Shown piece after piece: positions 44,979-55,461 of a stretch of 64,000 nt of DNA. The notes beneath the pieces were generated by a model. That model was given only the letters and a program-made list of their open reading frames with translations, was not told where the DNA came from and did no database searches. Both the position numbers and the translations under genes were made by a program. Position 1 is the first letter of the stretch; each line of letters starts with the position of its first letter. The stretch comes from Sphingomonas yunnanensis (GTDB lineage: Bacteria > Pseudomonadota > Alphaproteobacteria > Sphingomonadales > Sphingomonadaceae), in contig NZ_JAIOKB010000003.1 in NCBI RefSeq assembly GCF_019898765.1, positions 62,001 through 126,000 of the forward strand. The letters are read 5' to 3'.

Positions 44979-45949
44979 GCCGCACCATCAAGCGCGGCGG
45001 GCCCCCGCCGCGACGCGCGGTCAACAACCGGCGGCGCGCGCCCAAGGCGTCGCTCGGCGACCGGCTGATCGCGCGTTTGCCGGTCAGCGAGGAGACGCTG
45101 CGCCGCGCGGTGACCTGGACGCTGCTCGGCGGCGTCGGCGCCGCGGCGCTGTCGCTCGCCACGGTGCTGGGCGTGCCGCAGGCGATCGGGGTCGGCATCG
45201 CCGAGGCGGCGGGACGTGCCGGGCTCGAGGTCGAGCAGGTCGACATCACCGGGCTCAAGCGGATGGACCGCGAGACCGTCTACGCGATCGCGCTGGAGGA
45301 CCAGCCGAGCCGCGCGATGCTGCGAGTCGACCTGGAGCGCGTGCGCGAGCGGCTGCTCGCTTATGGCTGGATCGCCGACGCTTATGTCGCGCGGCGGTTG
45401 CCGGATCGGCTGCTGATCCACATCACCGAGCGCGAGCCCGCCGCGATCTGGCAGGACAACGGCCAGCTCACGCTGATCGACCCGACCGGGCGGCTGCTCG
45501 CCCCGGTCGACCCCGCGCATATGCCCGACCTGCCGCTGGTGATCGGGCCGGGCGCGGACCGGCAGGAGGCGGGCTATCAGGCGCTGCTCGCCGCCGCACC
45601 CGCGCTCAAGCCGCGCATCCGCGCCGCCACCTGGATCGGCAACCGCCGCTGGGACCTCACCTTCGACACCGGCGAGACGCTGGCGCTGCCGCAGGACGGC
45701 GCCGCGCAGGCGCTGATCAAGTTCGCGCAGCTCGACGGCGCGCGCGCGCTGCTCGGCAAGGGCTGGGTGCGCTTCGACCTGCGCGATCCCGCCAAGCTGG
45801 TGGCGCGCAAGCCGGGGCAGGACCTGCACCAGCGCTTGCAGGACGACGGCAGCGCCGACGCGGTGGCGGGCAACGCCACTGACGGCGGTACCGGCAACGA
45901 GACGACGGCGACGCGCGCGCGGGAAACGACGCGCGTCGGCGAGGCGTAG
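44975..45949 (+). CDS. ftsQ: Cell division protein FtsQ
   Basis: A 324-residue bitopic protein. A basic, arginine/proline-rich cytoplasmic segment of about 40 residues is followed by one transmembrane helix (about 45-70), a POTRA domain (about 85-155, VDITGLKRMDRETVYAIAL) and the FtsQ beta domain (RLPDRLLIHITEREPAAIWQ). A glycine/threonine-rich tail follows. It recruits FtsBL and scaffolds the divisome. GTG 44975 overlaps the preceding stop. Confidence 0.93.
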   Translation: MSRTIKRGGPPPRRAVNNRRRAPKASLGDRLIARLPVSEETLRRAVTWTLLGGVGAAALSLATVLGVPQAIGVGIAEAAGRAGLEVEQVDITGLKRMDRETVYAIALEDQPSRAMLRVDLERVRERLLAYGWIADAYVARRLPDRLLIHITEREPAAIWQDNGQLTLIDPTGRLLAPVDPAHMPDLPLVIGPGADRQEAGYQALLAAAPALKPRIRAATWIGNRRWDLTFDTGETLALPQDGAAQALIKFAQLDGARALLGKGWVRFDLRDPAKLVARKPGQDLHQRLQDDGSADAVAGNATDGGTGNETTATRARETTRVGEA

Positions 45950-45983
45950 AGCACGACGTGGAACAGGGCGTGAGGGGGATAGC

Positions 45984-47243
45984 ATGGCCAAGGCAGCACC
46001 GGACGGGTTGATCACCGCGCTCGACATCGGCTCGTCCAAGGTGTCGGCGATGATCGCGCAGAAAGGGGACGGCGGCGAGCTTGTGGTGCTCGGCACCGGC
46101 CAGCGCGAGAGCCGCGGCGTCAAGCGCGGCTATATCGCCGACATGGACTCGACCGAGGTCGCGGTGCGCGAGGCGGTGGAGCAGGCCGAGCGGATCGCGG
46201 GCTTCAACATCGAGAACGTCTGGGCGGGCTTCTCCGCGGGCGGGCTGGTGAGCGACGAGGCCTTCATCGAGGCCGAGCTGGGCGGCATGCGGATCGAGCA
46301 GGCCGACATCGACGCTCTGCTCCAGGAGGGCCGCCAGTCGATCGACCCGGCCGGCCGCATGGTGCTCCACGCCCAGCCCGCGCTCTACACGCTCGACGGG
46401 CTGACGGGGGTGAAGAAGCCGCTCGGGCTCCACGCCGACCGGCTCGGCGTCCATATCCACGTCATCGCCGCTGACGGCTCCCCGGTGCGCAACCTCGACC
46501 TGTGCGTGCGCTCGGCGCACCTCGAGGTGAAGTCGATCATCGCCGCGCCGGTCGCCACCGGCCTGGCCTGCCTCAGCGCCGAGGAGCGCGACCTCGGCGT
46601 CGCTCTGGTCGAGATCGGCGCGGGGATCACCAATGTCTCGCTGTTCGCGGGTTCGATGCTGGTGGGGCTCAAGTCGATCCCCTACGGCAGCGCGGACATC
46701 ACCGACGACATCGCCTCGGCGTTCGGCACGACGCGGCTACAGGCCGAGCGAATCAAATGTTTCCACGGCTCGGCCAACGCCTCGCCGCGCGACAACCATG
46801 AGATGGTGACGATCCGAGAGCGCACCGACGACGAGGGCTCGGAGGCGCTGCAGATCACCAAGGCGGCGTTGATCGCGGTCATCCGGCAGCGGCTCGAGCA
46901 TCTCACCAGCGAGATCCAGACGGCGCTCAAGGAGCTGAAGTTCGAGGGGCCGGTCGGGCGCCAGGTGGTGCTCACCGGCGGCGGGGCGGAGCTCAAGGGC
47001 ATCGCCGATTACGCGCAGCAGGCGCTCGGCCGCTCGGTCCGTGTCGGCCGGCCCAAGGGGCTGACCGGGCTGCCCGAGGCGCATTCGGGCCCGGGTTTCG
47101 CCACGCTGGCGGGGCTGGCCTTCTTTGCAGCGAGCGATCCGATCGACCTGCGCGGGCTCGTGCCGTCGCAGCAGATGGTGCACCGCCAGCGCGGCCTGCG
47201 CGGTTTCTGGAAGCTCGTGCAGGCAGCCAAGGCGAATTATTGA
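45984..47243 (+). CDS. ftsA: Cell division protein FtsA
   Basis: A 419-residue actin-like ATPase that tethers FtsZ to the membrane. The phosphate-1 loop is ALDIGSSKVSAMI, the SHS2 insert follows (GQRESRGVKRGYIADMD), the phosphate-2 loop is LVEIGAGITNVSLF and the adenosine motif is VLTGGGAELKG. The C-terminal RGFWKLVQAAKANY is the amphipathic membrane-targeting helix. A GAGGGGG ribosome binding site precedes ATG 45984, 34 bases after ftsQ. Confidence 0.96.
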   Translation: MAKAAPDGLITALDIGSSKVSAMIAQKGDGGELVVLGTGQRESRGVKRGYIADMDSTEVAVREAVEQAERIAGFNIENVWAGFSAGGLVSDEAFIEAELGGMRIEQADIDALLQEGRQSIDPAGRMVLHAQPALYTLDGLTGVKKPLGLHADRLGVHIHVIAADGSPVRNLDLCVRSAHLEVKSIIAAPVATGLACLSAEERDLGVALVEIGAGITNVSLFAGSMLVGLKSIPYGSADITDDIASAFGTTRLQAERIKCFHGSANASPRDNHEMVTIRERTDDEGSEALQITKAALIAVIRQRLEHLTSEIQTALKELKFEGPVGRQVVLTGGGAELKGIADYAQQALGRSVRVGRPKGLTGLPEAHSGPGFATLAGLAFFAASDPIDLRGLVPSQQMVHRQRGLRGFWKLVQAAKANY

Positions 47244-47360
47244 CGCAGCTACAGGGCGTTTCGCGGTGTTTCCTCTTCCACCCGGCGTCTCGTTGTTGCA
47301 CATCGGTAGAAATTAACCGCGCGAGTGACGGCGGCGCGGAGCGGACGGAGTAAGCACGCG

Positions 47361-48863
47361 ATGAGCATCGAATTCATCACACCGGATCTCGACGATCTCA
47401 CCCCGCGCATCACCGTCGTGGGGGTCGGCGGCGCCGGCGGCAACGCCATCGCCAACATGATGCGCGCCGACGTGCAGGGCGTGCAGTTCCTCGTCGCCAA
47501 CACCGACGCGCAGGCGCTGAAGCAGTCCGACGCGGAGCAGAAGATCCAGCTCGGCGCCAAGATCACCCAGGGCCTGGGCGCGGGCAGCCGCCCCGAGATC
47601 GGCCGCGCCGCGGCGGAAGAGACGATCGACGAGCTGTCGCGCCTGCTCGAGGGCAGCCACATGTGCTTCATCGCCGCGGGCATGGGCGGCGGGACCGGCA
47701 CCGGCGCCGCCCCGGTGATCGCCAAGGCGGCGCGCGACATGGGCATCCTGACCGTCGGCGTCGTCACCAAGCCCTTCAGCTTCGAGGGCAACCGCCGCGC
47801 GAAATCGGCCGACGCGGGCATCGAGGAGCTGCAGAAGTTCGTCGACACGCTCATCGTCATCCCGAACCAGAACCTCTTCCTGGTCGCCAACGCCAACACC
47901 ACGTTCAAGCAGGCCTTCGAGATGGCCGACGAGGTGCTCCAGCAGGGCGTGCGCGGCATCACCGACCTGATGGTGATGCCCGGCCTCATTAACCTCGACT
48001 TCGCCGACGTCCGTTCGGTGATGCAGGAGATGGGCAAGGCGATGATGGGCACCGGCGAGGCCGAGGGCGACGATCGCGCGCTGATCGCGGCGCAGAAGGC
48101 GATCGCCAACCCGCTGCTCGACGGCGTGTCGATGCAGGGCGCCAAGGGCGTGATCGTCTCGATCACCGGCGGCGACGACATGCGCCTGCTCGAGGTCGAC
48201 GAGGCCGCCAACCACATTCGCGAGCTGGTCGACCCCGACGCCAACATCATCTGGGGCTCGGCGTTCAACCCCGAGCTCGAGGGCAAGATCCGCGTCTCGG
48301 TGGTCGCCACCGGGATCGAGAGCAGCGCCACCACCGCGGCGCCGGCGAGCACGACCGTGGCCGAGCCGACGCGCACCTTCAGCTTCTCGGCACCGCGCCG
48401 CAGCGACGCCGCACCGGCCGCCGCCGCGCCCGCACCGCAGCCGGCCCCGGCTCCGGTGCCGGTGCCGAGCGCCTATCAGCCGACCCCGGAGGTGCCCCCG
48501 CAGCAGCCGAGCGGCGCCGCCGCGAGCGCGATGGCGCAGGGCGTGCCGCCGAGCACCTCGGGTCCGGTGGTGGAATCCGCACCGGCGCCGACGCCGGCCG
48601 CCCCGGCCGATGACGAGCTGCTGCTCGGTGCCGACTCGCTGATGCCAGCGCCGGCACCGCAGGCGCCCGCGGGCGACGCCGCGCGTCGCCGCTTCCTCGC
48701 GCCGGGCGCCGAGGGCGAGGAAGCGCCGCCGCAGCCGCGCGTCAAACTGGGCGGTACGCTGTTCGAGCGGATGCAGAACGCGACCCGCAACGCCGGCGGT
48801 CGTGCCGACGATGGCGAAGGCGGCGACCTGCCGCGCTTCCTGCATCGCCAGAACAACCAGTAA
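47361..48863 (+). CDS. ftsZ: Cell division protein FtsZ
   Basis: A 500-residue tubulin-like GTPase that forms the division ring. The N-terminal [13 protein letters not shown] and tubulin signature [14 protein letters not shown] (about residue 107 on) bind GTP; the T7 loop [11 protein letters not shown] supplies the catalytic aspartate. Residues beyond about 320 form a long alanine/proline-rich linker ending in the conserved tail DLPRFLHRQ that binds FtsA and ZipA-type partners. The 117-base ftsA-ftsZ gap is wider than most joints and could hold a separate promoter. The start at 47361 follows GGAG. Confidence 0.97.
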   Translation: MSIEFITPDLDDLTPRITVVGVGGAGGNAIANMMRADVQGVQFLVANTDAQALKQSDAEQKIQLGAKITQGLGAGSRPEIGRAAAEETIDELSRLLEGSHMCFIAAGMGGGTGTGAAPVIAKAARDMGILTVGVVTKPFSFEGNRRAKSADAGIEELQKFVDTLIVIPNQNLFLVANANTTFKQAFEMADEVLQQGVRGITDLMVMPGLINLDFADVRSVMQEMGKAMMGTGEAEGDDRALIAAQKAIANPLLDGVSMQGAKGVIVSITGGDDMRLLEVDEAANHIRELVDPDANIIWGSAFNPELEGKIRVSVVATGIESSATTAAPASTTVAEPTRTFSFSAPRRSDAAPAAAAPAPQPAPAPVPVPSAYQPTPEVPPQQPSGAAASAMAQGVPPSTSGPVVESAPAPTPAAPADDELLLGADSLMPAPAPQAPAGDAARRRFLAPGAEGEEAPPQPRVKLGGTLFERMQNATRNAGGRADDGEGGDLPRFLHRQNNQ

Positions 48864-48873
48864 GCTCGCGCCT

Positions 48874-48900
48874 CGCCGCCTGCCACCGTGGCAGGCGGCG
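48874..48900. terminator. Terminator hairpin after ftsZ
   Basis: A perfect 12-base stem, CGCCGCCTGCCA / TGGCAGGCGGCG with a three-base loop, lies between the convergent ftsZ and GH15 stops and probably serves both transcripts. There is no T-tract. Confidence 0.8.
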
Positions 48901-48902
48901 CG

Positions 48903-50726
48903 TCACGGTTGCCAGTTCGGCCGGTACCCGGGATCGAGCCGGCGATCGAGAAAATAGGCCGCGCTGATGAAGGCCAGGTGTGTCAGCGCCTGGGGGAAGT
49001 TCCCGAGCGCCTCGCCGCGGCGGTCGAGCTCCTCGGCGAAGAGGCCGAGGTGATTGCCATAGGCGATGCCCTTCTCGAGTATCAGCTGCGCCTCCTCCAG
49101 CCGCCCGGCGCGCGCGAGGCACTCGGCGTACCAGAAGGTACAAGTGGTGAAAGCGCCCTCGCCGCCCTCCAGCCCGTCATCGTCGCGGTAGCGATAGACC
49201 AGCCCGTCGTCGCGTAGCTGCTCGCCGATCGCGTCGAGCGTCTTCAGCCACACCGGGTCCGTCGAGGAGACGAAGCGCACCAGCGGCATCATCAGCAGCG
49301 CGGCGTCGAGCGCGGTGCCGCCGCGCTCCTGCACGAAATAGCCGTGCACCGGGTGGCGGAAGTGCGCCCAGACGTCCTCGACGATGGCGTCGCGCGCCTC
49401 CGCCCAGGCGACCAGCGGCGCGGGCAGCGACCGCTTCTTGGCGAGCCGGATGGCGCGATCGAGCGCCACCCAGCACATCACGCGCGAGTGGAGGAAGTGG
49501 CGCGGCGGCCCGCGCATCTCCCAGATGCCCGCGTCGGGCTCGTGCCAGTGCGCGATGACGAAATCGACGATGCCGCGAACGTGCTGCCAGCCCGCATGGC
49601 TGATCGCCGCCCCGTACTTGTTCGAGAGATAGGTGCTGTCGAGCAGCTCGCCGAAGATGTCGAGCTGGGTCTGGCCGTGCGCGGCATTGCCGATCCGCAC
49701 GGGGCGGCTGCCGGCGTGGCCGGCGAGATGGTCGAGTTCCTGCTCGTCCGCCGCCTCCGACCCGTCGATCGCGTACATAACGCGGATCGGATGATCCTGG
49801 TCGGCGTGCATCACGCGCTCGCCGGCCCAGCGGCGGAAATGTTCGGCCTCCTCGACGAAGCCCAGCCGCATGAAGGCGTAGACCGTGAAAGAGGCGTCGC
49901 GGATCCAGGTGGCGCGATAGTCCCAGTTGCGCCCTGCGCCGGTCGCCTCGGGCAGCGCGAAGGTCGCCGCCGCGGCGATCGAGCCGTGCCGCGCCGAGGT
50001 CAGCAGCTTGAGCGCGAGCGCCGAGCGCAGCACCTGTTCGCGCCATCGCCCCCTGTAGCTGGCGTGGCCGAGCCAGGCGCGCCACGCCTTCGCGGTCGCG
50101 TCGACCGCGGCGTCGATCGCCGCGTCGTCGGGGCGGGCGAGCGAGTCGTCGCCGAGCACGAACCAGGCGCTGTCACCCGCCGCCAGCGTGAAGTCGGCCG
50201 CCGCCTCGCCGTCACCGAGGACGAGCGGCATCGAGGCGTGGAGCCGCAGCGCGAGGTCCGCGCCGACGAAGCGCGCGCTCCGGTCCTCGCCCTCCGCTCG
50301 CGGCACCTCGCGCGCATAGTCGAAGCGCGGCGCGCAGCGCGCGTCGAAGCCGACGGTCCCCTGCGTGACGGTGACGCGGCGGAGCAGGCCGCGCGCGCCG
50401 AGTGGCCCGAGCGCGGCGGGATGCGGCATCAGGTCGACCACCTCGGCGCTGCCCTCCTGCGCCATCCAGCGGGTCACCAGCACGTTGGTGTCGGGCAGGT
50501 AGAGCTGTAGCCGGCGCGCGTCGGCGAGACGCGGCGCGAGCCAGAAGGCGCCCCCCTTCTCGTCGTCGAGCAGGTCGGCGAAGATCGTCGGACTGTCGAG
50601 CGCGGGCCAGCACAGATAGTCGATCGTGCCGTCGCGTGCGACCAGGGCGGCGGTCTCGAGGTCGCCGATGATGCCGCGGTCGCCGATCGAGCGTGGCGGC
50701 ACGCGACCCTCCTCGCGCTCACCCAT
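48903..50726 (-). CDS. Glycoside hydrolase family 15 protein (glucoamylase/trehalase-like)
   Basis: A 607-residue cytosolic protein without signal peptide. The N-terminal beta-sandwich begins IGDRGIIGDLETAALVARDG, and the (alpha/alpha)6 barrel has NWDYRATWIRDASFTVYAF, the general-acid region GIWEMRGPPRHF and the general-base region GEGAFTTCTFWYAECLAR, both with glutamates in place. Family members release glucose from alpha-glucans, and some bacterial intracellular forms split trehalose. The start overlaps the upstream short-chain dehydrogenase gene by eight bases. Intracellular location and the dehydrogenase partner favour a small intracellular substrate. Confidence 0.9.
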   Translation of the reverse strand: MGEREEGRVPPRSIGDRGIIGDLETAALVARDGTIDYLCWPALDSPTIFADLLDDEKGGAFWLAPRLADARRLQLYLPDTNVLVTRWMAQEGSAEVVDLMPHPAALGPLGARGLLRRVTVTQGTVGFDARCAPRFDYAREVPRAEGEDRSARFVGADLALRLHASMPLVLGDGEAAADFTLAAGDSAWFVLGDDSLARPDDAAIDAAVDATAKAWRAWLGHASYRGRWREQVLRSALALKLLTSARHGSIAAAATFALPEATGAGRNWDYRATWIRDASFTVYAFMRLGFVEEAEHFRRWAGERVMHADQDHPIRVMYAIDGSEAADEQELDHLAGHAGSRPVRIGNAAHGQTQLDIFGELLDSTYLSNKYGAAISHAGWQHVRGIVDFVIAHWHEPDAGIWEMRGPPRHFLHSRVMCWVALDRAIRLAKKRSLPAPLVAWAEARDAIVEDVWAHFRHPVHGYFVQERGGTALDAALLMMPLVRFVSSTDPVWLKTLDAIGEQLRDDGLVYRYRDDDGLEGGEGAFTTCTFWYAECLARAGRLEEAQLILEKGIAYGNHLGLFAEELDRRGEALGNFPQALTHLAFISAAYFLDRRLDPGYRPNWQP

Positions 50727-51540
50727 TGTCGCGGAACTCGGGGTAGAGCGTCATCCCGCCGTCGACGAACAAGGTCGTGCCGGTGACGTAATCGGCGTCG
50801 TCCGAGGCGAGCCACACCGCCGCGCGTGCGACATCCTCGGCCTCGCCGATCCGGCCGTAGGGGATCAGCCGCAACAGCTTCTCCAGCGCGGCGTCGGTCT
50901 CCCACGCGTCCTTGTTGATCGGCGTGCGGATCGCGCCGGGGGCGATGGCGTTGACCCGGATGCGGTCGGGGGCGACCTCCTGCGCGAGCGAGCGCGTCAG
51001 CATGCGGACCCCGCCCTTGGCCGAGGCGTAGTTGACGTGCCCCGCCCAGGGGATCACCTCGTGGACCGAGCTCATCGCGATGATCGTACCCGCGCTGCGC
51101 GCCGGACGCGCGTCGCTCGGCTGGGAGCGGAAGCGGCGCACCGCCTCCCGCGCGCACAGGAAGTGGCCGGTGAGGTTGATCCCGATCACCGCGTTCCACT
51201 GGTCGAGCGAGAGATCGGCGATCGCGGCGTCCTGCTGCACTCCCGAGTTGGCGACGAGCACGTCGACTCGGCCGAAGGCGGCGGCGGTCTCGTCGAAGAG
51301 GCGGACCACGTCCTCCTCCTGTGAGACGTCCGCCTCGATCGCGACGGCGCGCCCGCCCGCCCCCTCGATCCGCCCGACCAGCGCGTCGGCGGGTTCGCGC
51401 TGCGAGCGATAGTTCACCGCCACCGCGGCGCCGGCACCGGCGAGCGCCTCGGCGACCGCGAGTCCAATCCCCGAGCTGGCGCCCGTGACGATCGCGCTAT
51501 GTCCCGCGAGCGGGCGCGCCGGGTCGGAGAACGTCGCCAT
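50719..51540 (-). CDS. Short-chain dehydrogenase, glucose 1-dehydrogenase-like
   Basis: A 273-residue NAD(P)-dependent oxidoreductase. The cofactor loop is VTGASSGIGLAV, the structural NNAG-type motif is VANSGVQ, and the catalytic serine and YxxxK are in MSSVHE and YASAK. The C-terminal FVDGGMTLYPEF matches glucose 1-dehydrogenases. It lies one base after the oxidoreductase gene and overlaps the GH15 gene, so glucose freed by GH15 could be its substrate. That coupling is inferred. Confidence 0.86.
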   Translation of the reverse strand: MATFSDPARPLAGHSAIVTGASSGIGLAVAEALAGAGAAVAVNYRSQREPADALVGRIEGAGGRAVAIEADVSQEEDVVRLFDETAAAFGRVDVLVANSGVQQDAAIADLSLDQWNAVIGINLTGHFLCAREAVRRFRSQPSDARPARSAGTIIAMSSVHEVIPWAGHVNYASAKGGVRMLTRSLAQEVAPDRIRVNAIAPGAIRTPINKDAWETDAALEKLLRLIPYGRIGEAEDVARAAVWLASDDADYVTGTTLFVDGGMTLYPEFRDNG

Positions 51541-51541
51541 C

Positions 51542-52675
51542 TCAGTCGCGCGTCGGCGAGGAGGCGTTGACCGGCTCGGGCGTCGACACCGCGCGCAGGC
51601 TCTGCAGCTGCGTCTCGGGATCGATGCGGCGCGTTCGCTGCTTCACCTTGACCGGCTCGGCCTTGCCGCTGCGCATCGCGGCGACCACCGCCTCGATCAC
51701 CGCGAGATCGGCGAGCCCTTCCTCGGCGTCGGGCTCGGGGTCACGGTCCTCGAGGATGCAGTCGCTGAAGTAGCGCAGCTCGCCGCCGAACTGGTCGGTC
51801 GCGGCGAAGGTCTCGTGCGAGTCCTTGCCGCCGATGCTGCGGAAGTGCTCGAGCCCCTGGCCGAAGCCATAGGCCGGGTTCATCTCGATCGAGCCCTCGG
51901 TGCCGACGACGATCAGGCTGTCGACCGCGTCGGCGGCGTAGCTGACAGTGAACTGTGCCAGCTTGCCGCCCGGCAGCCGCAGCGTCGCGGCGACCGTGTC
52001 GTCGAGGTCGCCCAGGCCCGCGGCGGCGTGACGGACGCCGACCGCGGACACGACCTCGACCGGCTCGGCGCCGAACAGGTAGCGGATCGCGTTGATCGGA
52101 TAGGGTCCCATGTCGAACAGTGGACCGGCCTCGATGCCGTGGTGCGCGCGGTGGTTGGCGGGGTCGAGCGGCTGCGAGAAGAGCGAGGTGAAGGCGATCA
52201 ACTCGCCGAGCTCGCCGGCGCGGATGCGGCGGATCGCGTCGAGCGTGGCGGGTTCGAAGTGGAGGCGATAGGCGGTCATCAGCTTGGCCTTACCGCGCTT
52301 GGCGGCGTCGGCGATCAGCTGCGCCTGCTCGCTCGACACCTCCAGCGGCTTCTCGCACAGCACGTGGATGCCCGCCTCGAGCGCGGGCACGGCGAATTCG
52401 GCGTGGCGCCAATTGGGCGTGGCCAGATAGATGGCGTCGATCTCGCCGGTCTTGAGCAGGCCGGCGAAGCCCTCATAGCCGAGGAGGTGCTTGACGCCGT
52501 ACTTCTTGCCGAGCTTGCTGAGCTTGACCGGGTCCCCCGAGACCAGGGCGGTGATCTCCGAATTGCCGGTGTGCTTGACGCCGGGCATCAGCGCCTCCTG
52601 CGCGATGTCGCCCAGACCGACGATGGCGTAGCGCACCTTGCGCCCGCCGAGCCCTAGTGCCGACGCGATGCTCAT
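51542..52675 (-). CDS. Gfo/Idh/MocA-family oxidoreductase
   Basis: A 377-residue protein. The Rossmann segment is VRYAIVGLGDIAQEAL, the family EKP motif is LCEKPLEVS and the substrate-side segments are AYRLHFEP and DMGPYPINAIRYLFGAEP. It resembles glucose-fructose oxidoreductase and sugar dehydrogenases. ATG 52675 has GGAG eight bases upstream and is preferred over an ATG seven codons earlier. No Tat signal is present, so it is cytosolic. First gene of a three-gene operon with the short-chain dehydrogenase and GH15 protein. Confidence 0.86.
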   Translation of the reverse strand: MSIASALGLGGRKVRYAIVGLGDIAQEALMPGVKHTGNSEITALVSGDPVKLSKLGKKYGVKHLLGYEGFAGLLKTGEIDAIYLATPNWRHAEFAVPALEAGIHVLCEKPLEVSSEQAQLIADAAKRGKAKLMTAYRLHFEPATLDAIRRIRAGELGELIAFTSLFSQPLDPANHRAHHGIEAGPLFDMGPYPINAIRYLFGAEPVEVVSAVGVRHAAAGLGDLDDTVAATLRLPGGKLAQFTVSYAADAVDSLIVVGTEGSIEMNPAYGFGQGLEHFRSIGGKDSHETFAATDQFGGELRYFSDCILEDRDPEPDAEEGLADLAVIEAVVAAMRSGKAEPVKVKQRTRRIDPETQLQSLRAVSTPEPVNASSPTRD

Positions 52676-52851
52676 GCCTGTCTCCGCTGCGTTCATTTGA
52701 GGAACGCCGCAACCGCTTGGGAGCGGGGGAAGGTTCCGTTCGGCGGGATGGTAGAGCGCCGATGAACTCTCCAGCCGTCATCCCCGCGCAAGCCGGGACG
52801 ACTCTCCTGCACGTTCGTCTTCCTACCGCCAGTCGCCGGCAAGCGCGCGCG

Positions 52852-53424
52852 CTACCCCAGCGCCCCCGCCACCGCCGCCCGCAGCGCCGGCAGCACCTCG
52901 GCCTCGAACCACGGGTTGCGCCGCATCCACAGCTGCGAGCGCCACGATGGATGCGGCAGCGGGAATAGCGCCGGCAGGTGCGCGCGATAGTCCGCCACGC
53001 GCGGGGTCAGCGCGCCGGGGCCGAGCGCGTGCGCCTGGGCGTAGCTGCCGACCAACAGCGTCAGGCGCACCTCGGGCATCGCGGCCAGCAGCGACTCGCG
53101 CCACCGCGCCGCGCAGGCGCGGGGCGGGGGGCGGTCACCTCCCGCGGCGCGGCCGGGATAGCAGAAGGCCATCGGCAGCGTCGCGACGCGCGCCGCGTCG
53201 TAGAACGTCGCGGCGTCGATCCCCATCCACTCGCGCAGTCGGTCGCCCGAGGCGTCGCCGAACGGGCGGCCGCTGGCGTGCACCTTGCTGCCCGGCGCCT
53301 GGCTCGCGATGACGAGCCGCGCGCTGGGCGAGACCTGGATCACCGGCCGCGCACCGAGCGGCAGGTCCGCGGCGCAGGCGGCACAGGCGCGCACCCGCGC
53401 CACGAGCTGGTCGAACGTTTCCAC
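52852..53424 (-). CDS. Uracil-DNA glycosylase superfamily protein
   Basis: A 190-residue protein of the uracil-DNA glycosylase fold. Motif A region reads VIASQAPGSKVHASGRPFGD and the late motif is LPHPSWRSQLWMRRNPWF. A pair of cysteines near the N-terminus (ACAACA) could contribute to a metal site as in family 4 enzymes, but further ligands are not obvious. Start is taken as GTG 53424 by homology-like onset (TFDQLVARVRACAACA); no ribosome binding site is clear. Substrate base is not predictable. Confidence 0.78.
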   Translation of the reverse strand: METFDQLVARVRACAACAADLPLGARPVIQVSPSARLVIASQAPGSKVHASGRPFGDASGDRLREWMGIDAATFYDAARVATLPMAFCYPGRAAGGDRPPPRACAARWRESLLAAMPEVRLTLLVGSYAQAHALGPGALTPRVADYRAHLPALFPLPHPSWRSQLWMRRNPWFEAEVLPALRAAVAGALG

Positions 53425-53518
53425 CGCGGCGGAGGTAAGCCGCCCGGCCCGCCGCGCAAGAGAGGGGGCTTGGCCGCACCCGCCGCACGCGCCATCTTGC
53501 GCGGCGGAGGCGCGCGCG

Positions 53519-54166
<648 letters not shown>

Positions 54167-54173
54167 GGTGAGG

Positions 54174-54196
54174 GAAGCTGGCGCACCCGACAGGAT
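54174..54196. other. Left attachment site of the island (23-bp direct repeat)
   Basis: GAAGCTGGCGCACCCGACAG plus GAT is identical to 62702-62724 at the 3' end of tRNA-Arg. It marks the left junction, 142 bases before the integrase start. Confidence 0.9.
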
Positions 54197-54337
54197 CATA
54201 ACCGGTCGTTCGCCGCTGTCCGCTATCGACCGCTTAGCCCTGTGCGTTCCTGATAAATTCTCGTTCCTCGTCTCGCATCTGTTCGTCGACGTTCGTCTCG
54301 CTCCGCGCGAGAGTGTGGGAGTGGACGTGGGAGCAGA

Positions 54338-55415
54338 ATGGCTAAGCTGACCGCCTTGGCCGTTAAGAACGCAAAGCCTGGCCGACATGGCGACGGCGAT
54401 GGCTCGTACCTGCTCGTCGGTCCGACTGGCGCAAAGTCGTGGATGATCCGCATTCAGCAGAACGGCAAGCGGCGCGACATAGGCTTGGGCTCGATCGCTG
54501 CACTCAGCCTGTCTGAGGCGCGTCAGCGAGCAGTCGACCTTCGTAAGCACGCGCTGAACGGCAGGGATCCGATTGCCGAGCGTGATCGAGACAGGCGGCC
54601 TACTCCCACCGTCCGGGAAGCTACGAAGGCGGCGCGCGAGGCGCTCCGGTCGGGCTGGGTGGAGAAGAATGCCGCCGCCTTTCTCACCTCTCTTGCGACG
54701 CACACCTATCCCGCAATCGGCAACCTTCGGGTGGACACAATTGAGGCGGGACATATCCGCGATATGCTGGCGCCGATCTGGACGACGAAGCCCGAGCTTG
54801 CGCGCAAGGTGCGGATGCGGGTCGGGCAGGTGCTGAACTTCAGTCACTCTAAGGGTTGGCGCGCGACCGAGGCACCTGGCCGCTCGATCACCGCGGGTCT
54901 TCCTAACCAGCCTTCCGGCAAGAACTTCAAGGCCATGCCATATGCCGACGTGCCCGCATTTATGGCCGACCTCCGCAGCAAGCCGCTGACGGCCGGCCGC
55001 GCCGCACTGATGTTCCAGGTGCTTACCGCTGCGCGGCCCGGTGAGGCGCGGGCGGCGCAGTGAGGGCAGATAGACCTCGAAAAACAGGAGTGGATCCGAC
55101 CAGCAGATATGATGAAAGGTGGCGAGGCCCACACGGTTACGCTGAGCGAGGCGGCTATCTCGCTGCTCAATGAGTTGCGAGACCAGCGCAAGCGCAAGGC
55201 GTACGAGCTGATCTTCGTCGGCCGGCGAGGGGGCATGCTCTCTGACATGACCCTCAACAAGGTTCTTCGTGACGCGCAGCTGCCATACGACGCTCACGGC
55301 TTTCGAAGCTCATTTCGCGACTGGGTTGCCGAGAAGATGCCCCATGTACCCGACCCGGTAGCGAAGGCTGCTCTTGCCGACGCTGCTGAGGACCTGAGCG
55401 GCAATCGCCGTGACT
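54338..55415 (+). pseudogene. Tyrosine-recombinase integrase, disrupted
   Basis: The first 241 codons encode a DUF4102-type N-terminus (KLTALAVKNAKPGRHGDGDG, SWMIRIQQNGKRRDIGLGSI), a SAM-like core-binding domain and the first catalytic arginine in TAARPGEAR. A TGA at 55061-55063 sits where family members have tryptophan (AAQ-W-xxID). The same frame continues with homology: GGEAHTVTLSEAA and the HxxR box HGFRSSFRDW. Homology then fades after VAKAALAD near 55390, before the catalytic tyrosine. The gene is therefore broken twice and should be inactive. ATG 54338 follows GGGAG. Confidence 0.88.
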
Positions 55416-55461
55416 TGGGTGGGCTGCGGCATCGATCTGCGCCAAGCCGCATCACGGCTTC

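Noticed and set aside
54240..54300. Several GTTC motifs upstream of the integrase as LexA boxes
   Set aside because: Spacings are 13, 14 and 6 bases; none has the required seven.
55061..55063. TGA in the integrase as selenocysteine recoding
   Set aside because: The position is tryptophan in the family, no selenocysteine element is visible and the gene also lacks its C-terminus, so a nonsense mutation is simpler.
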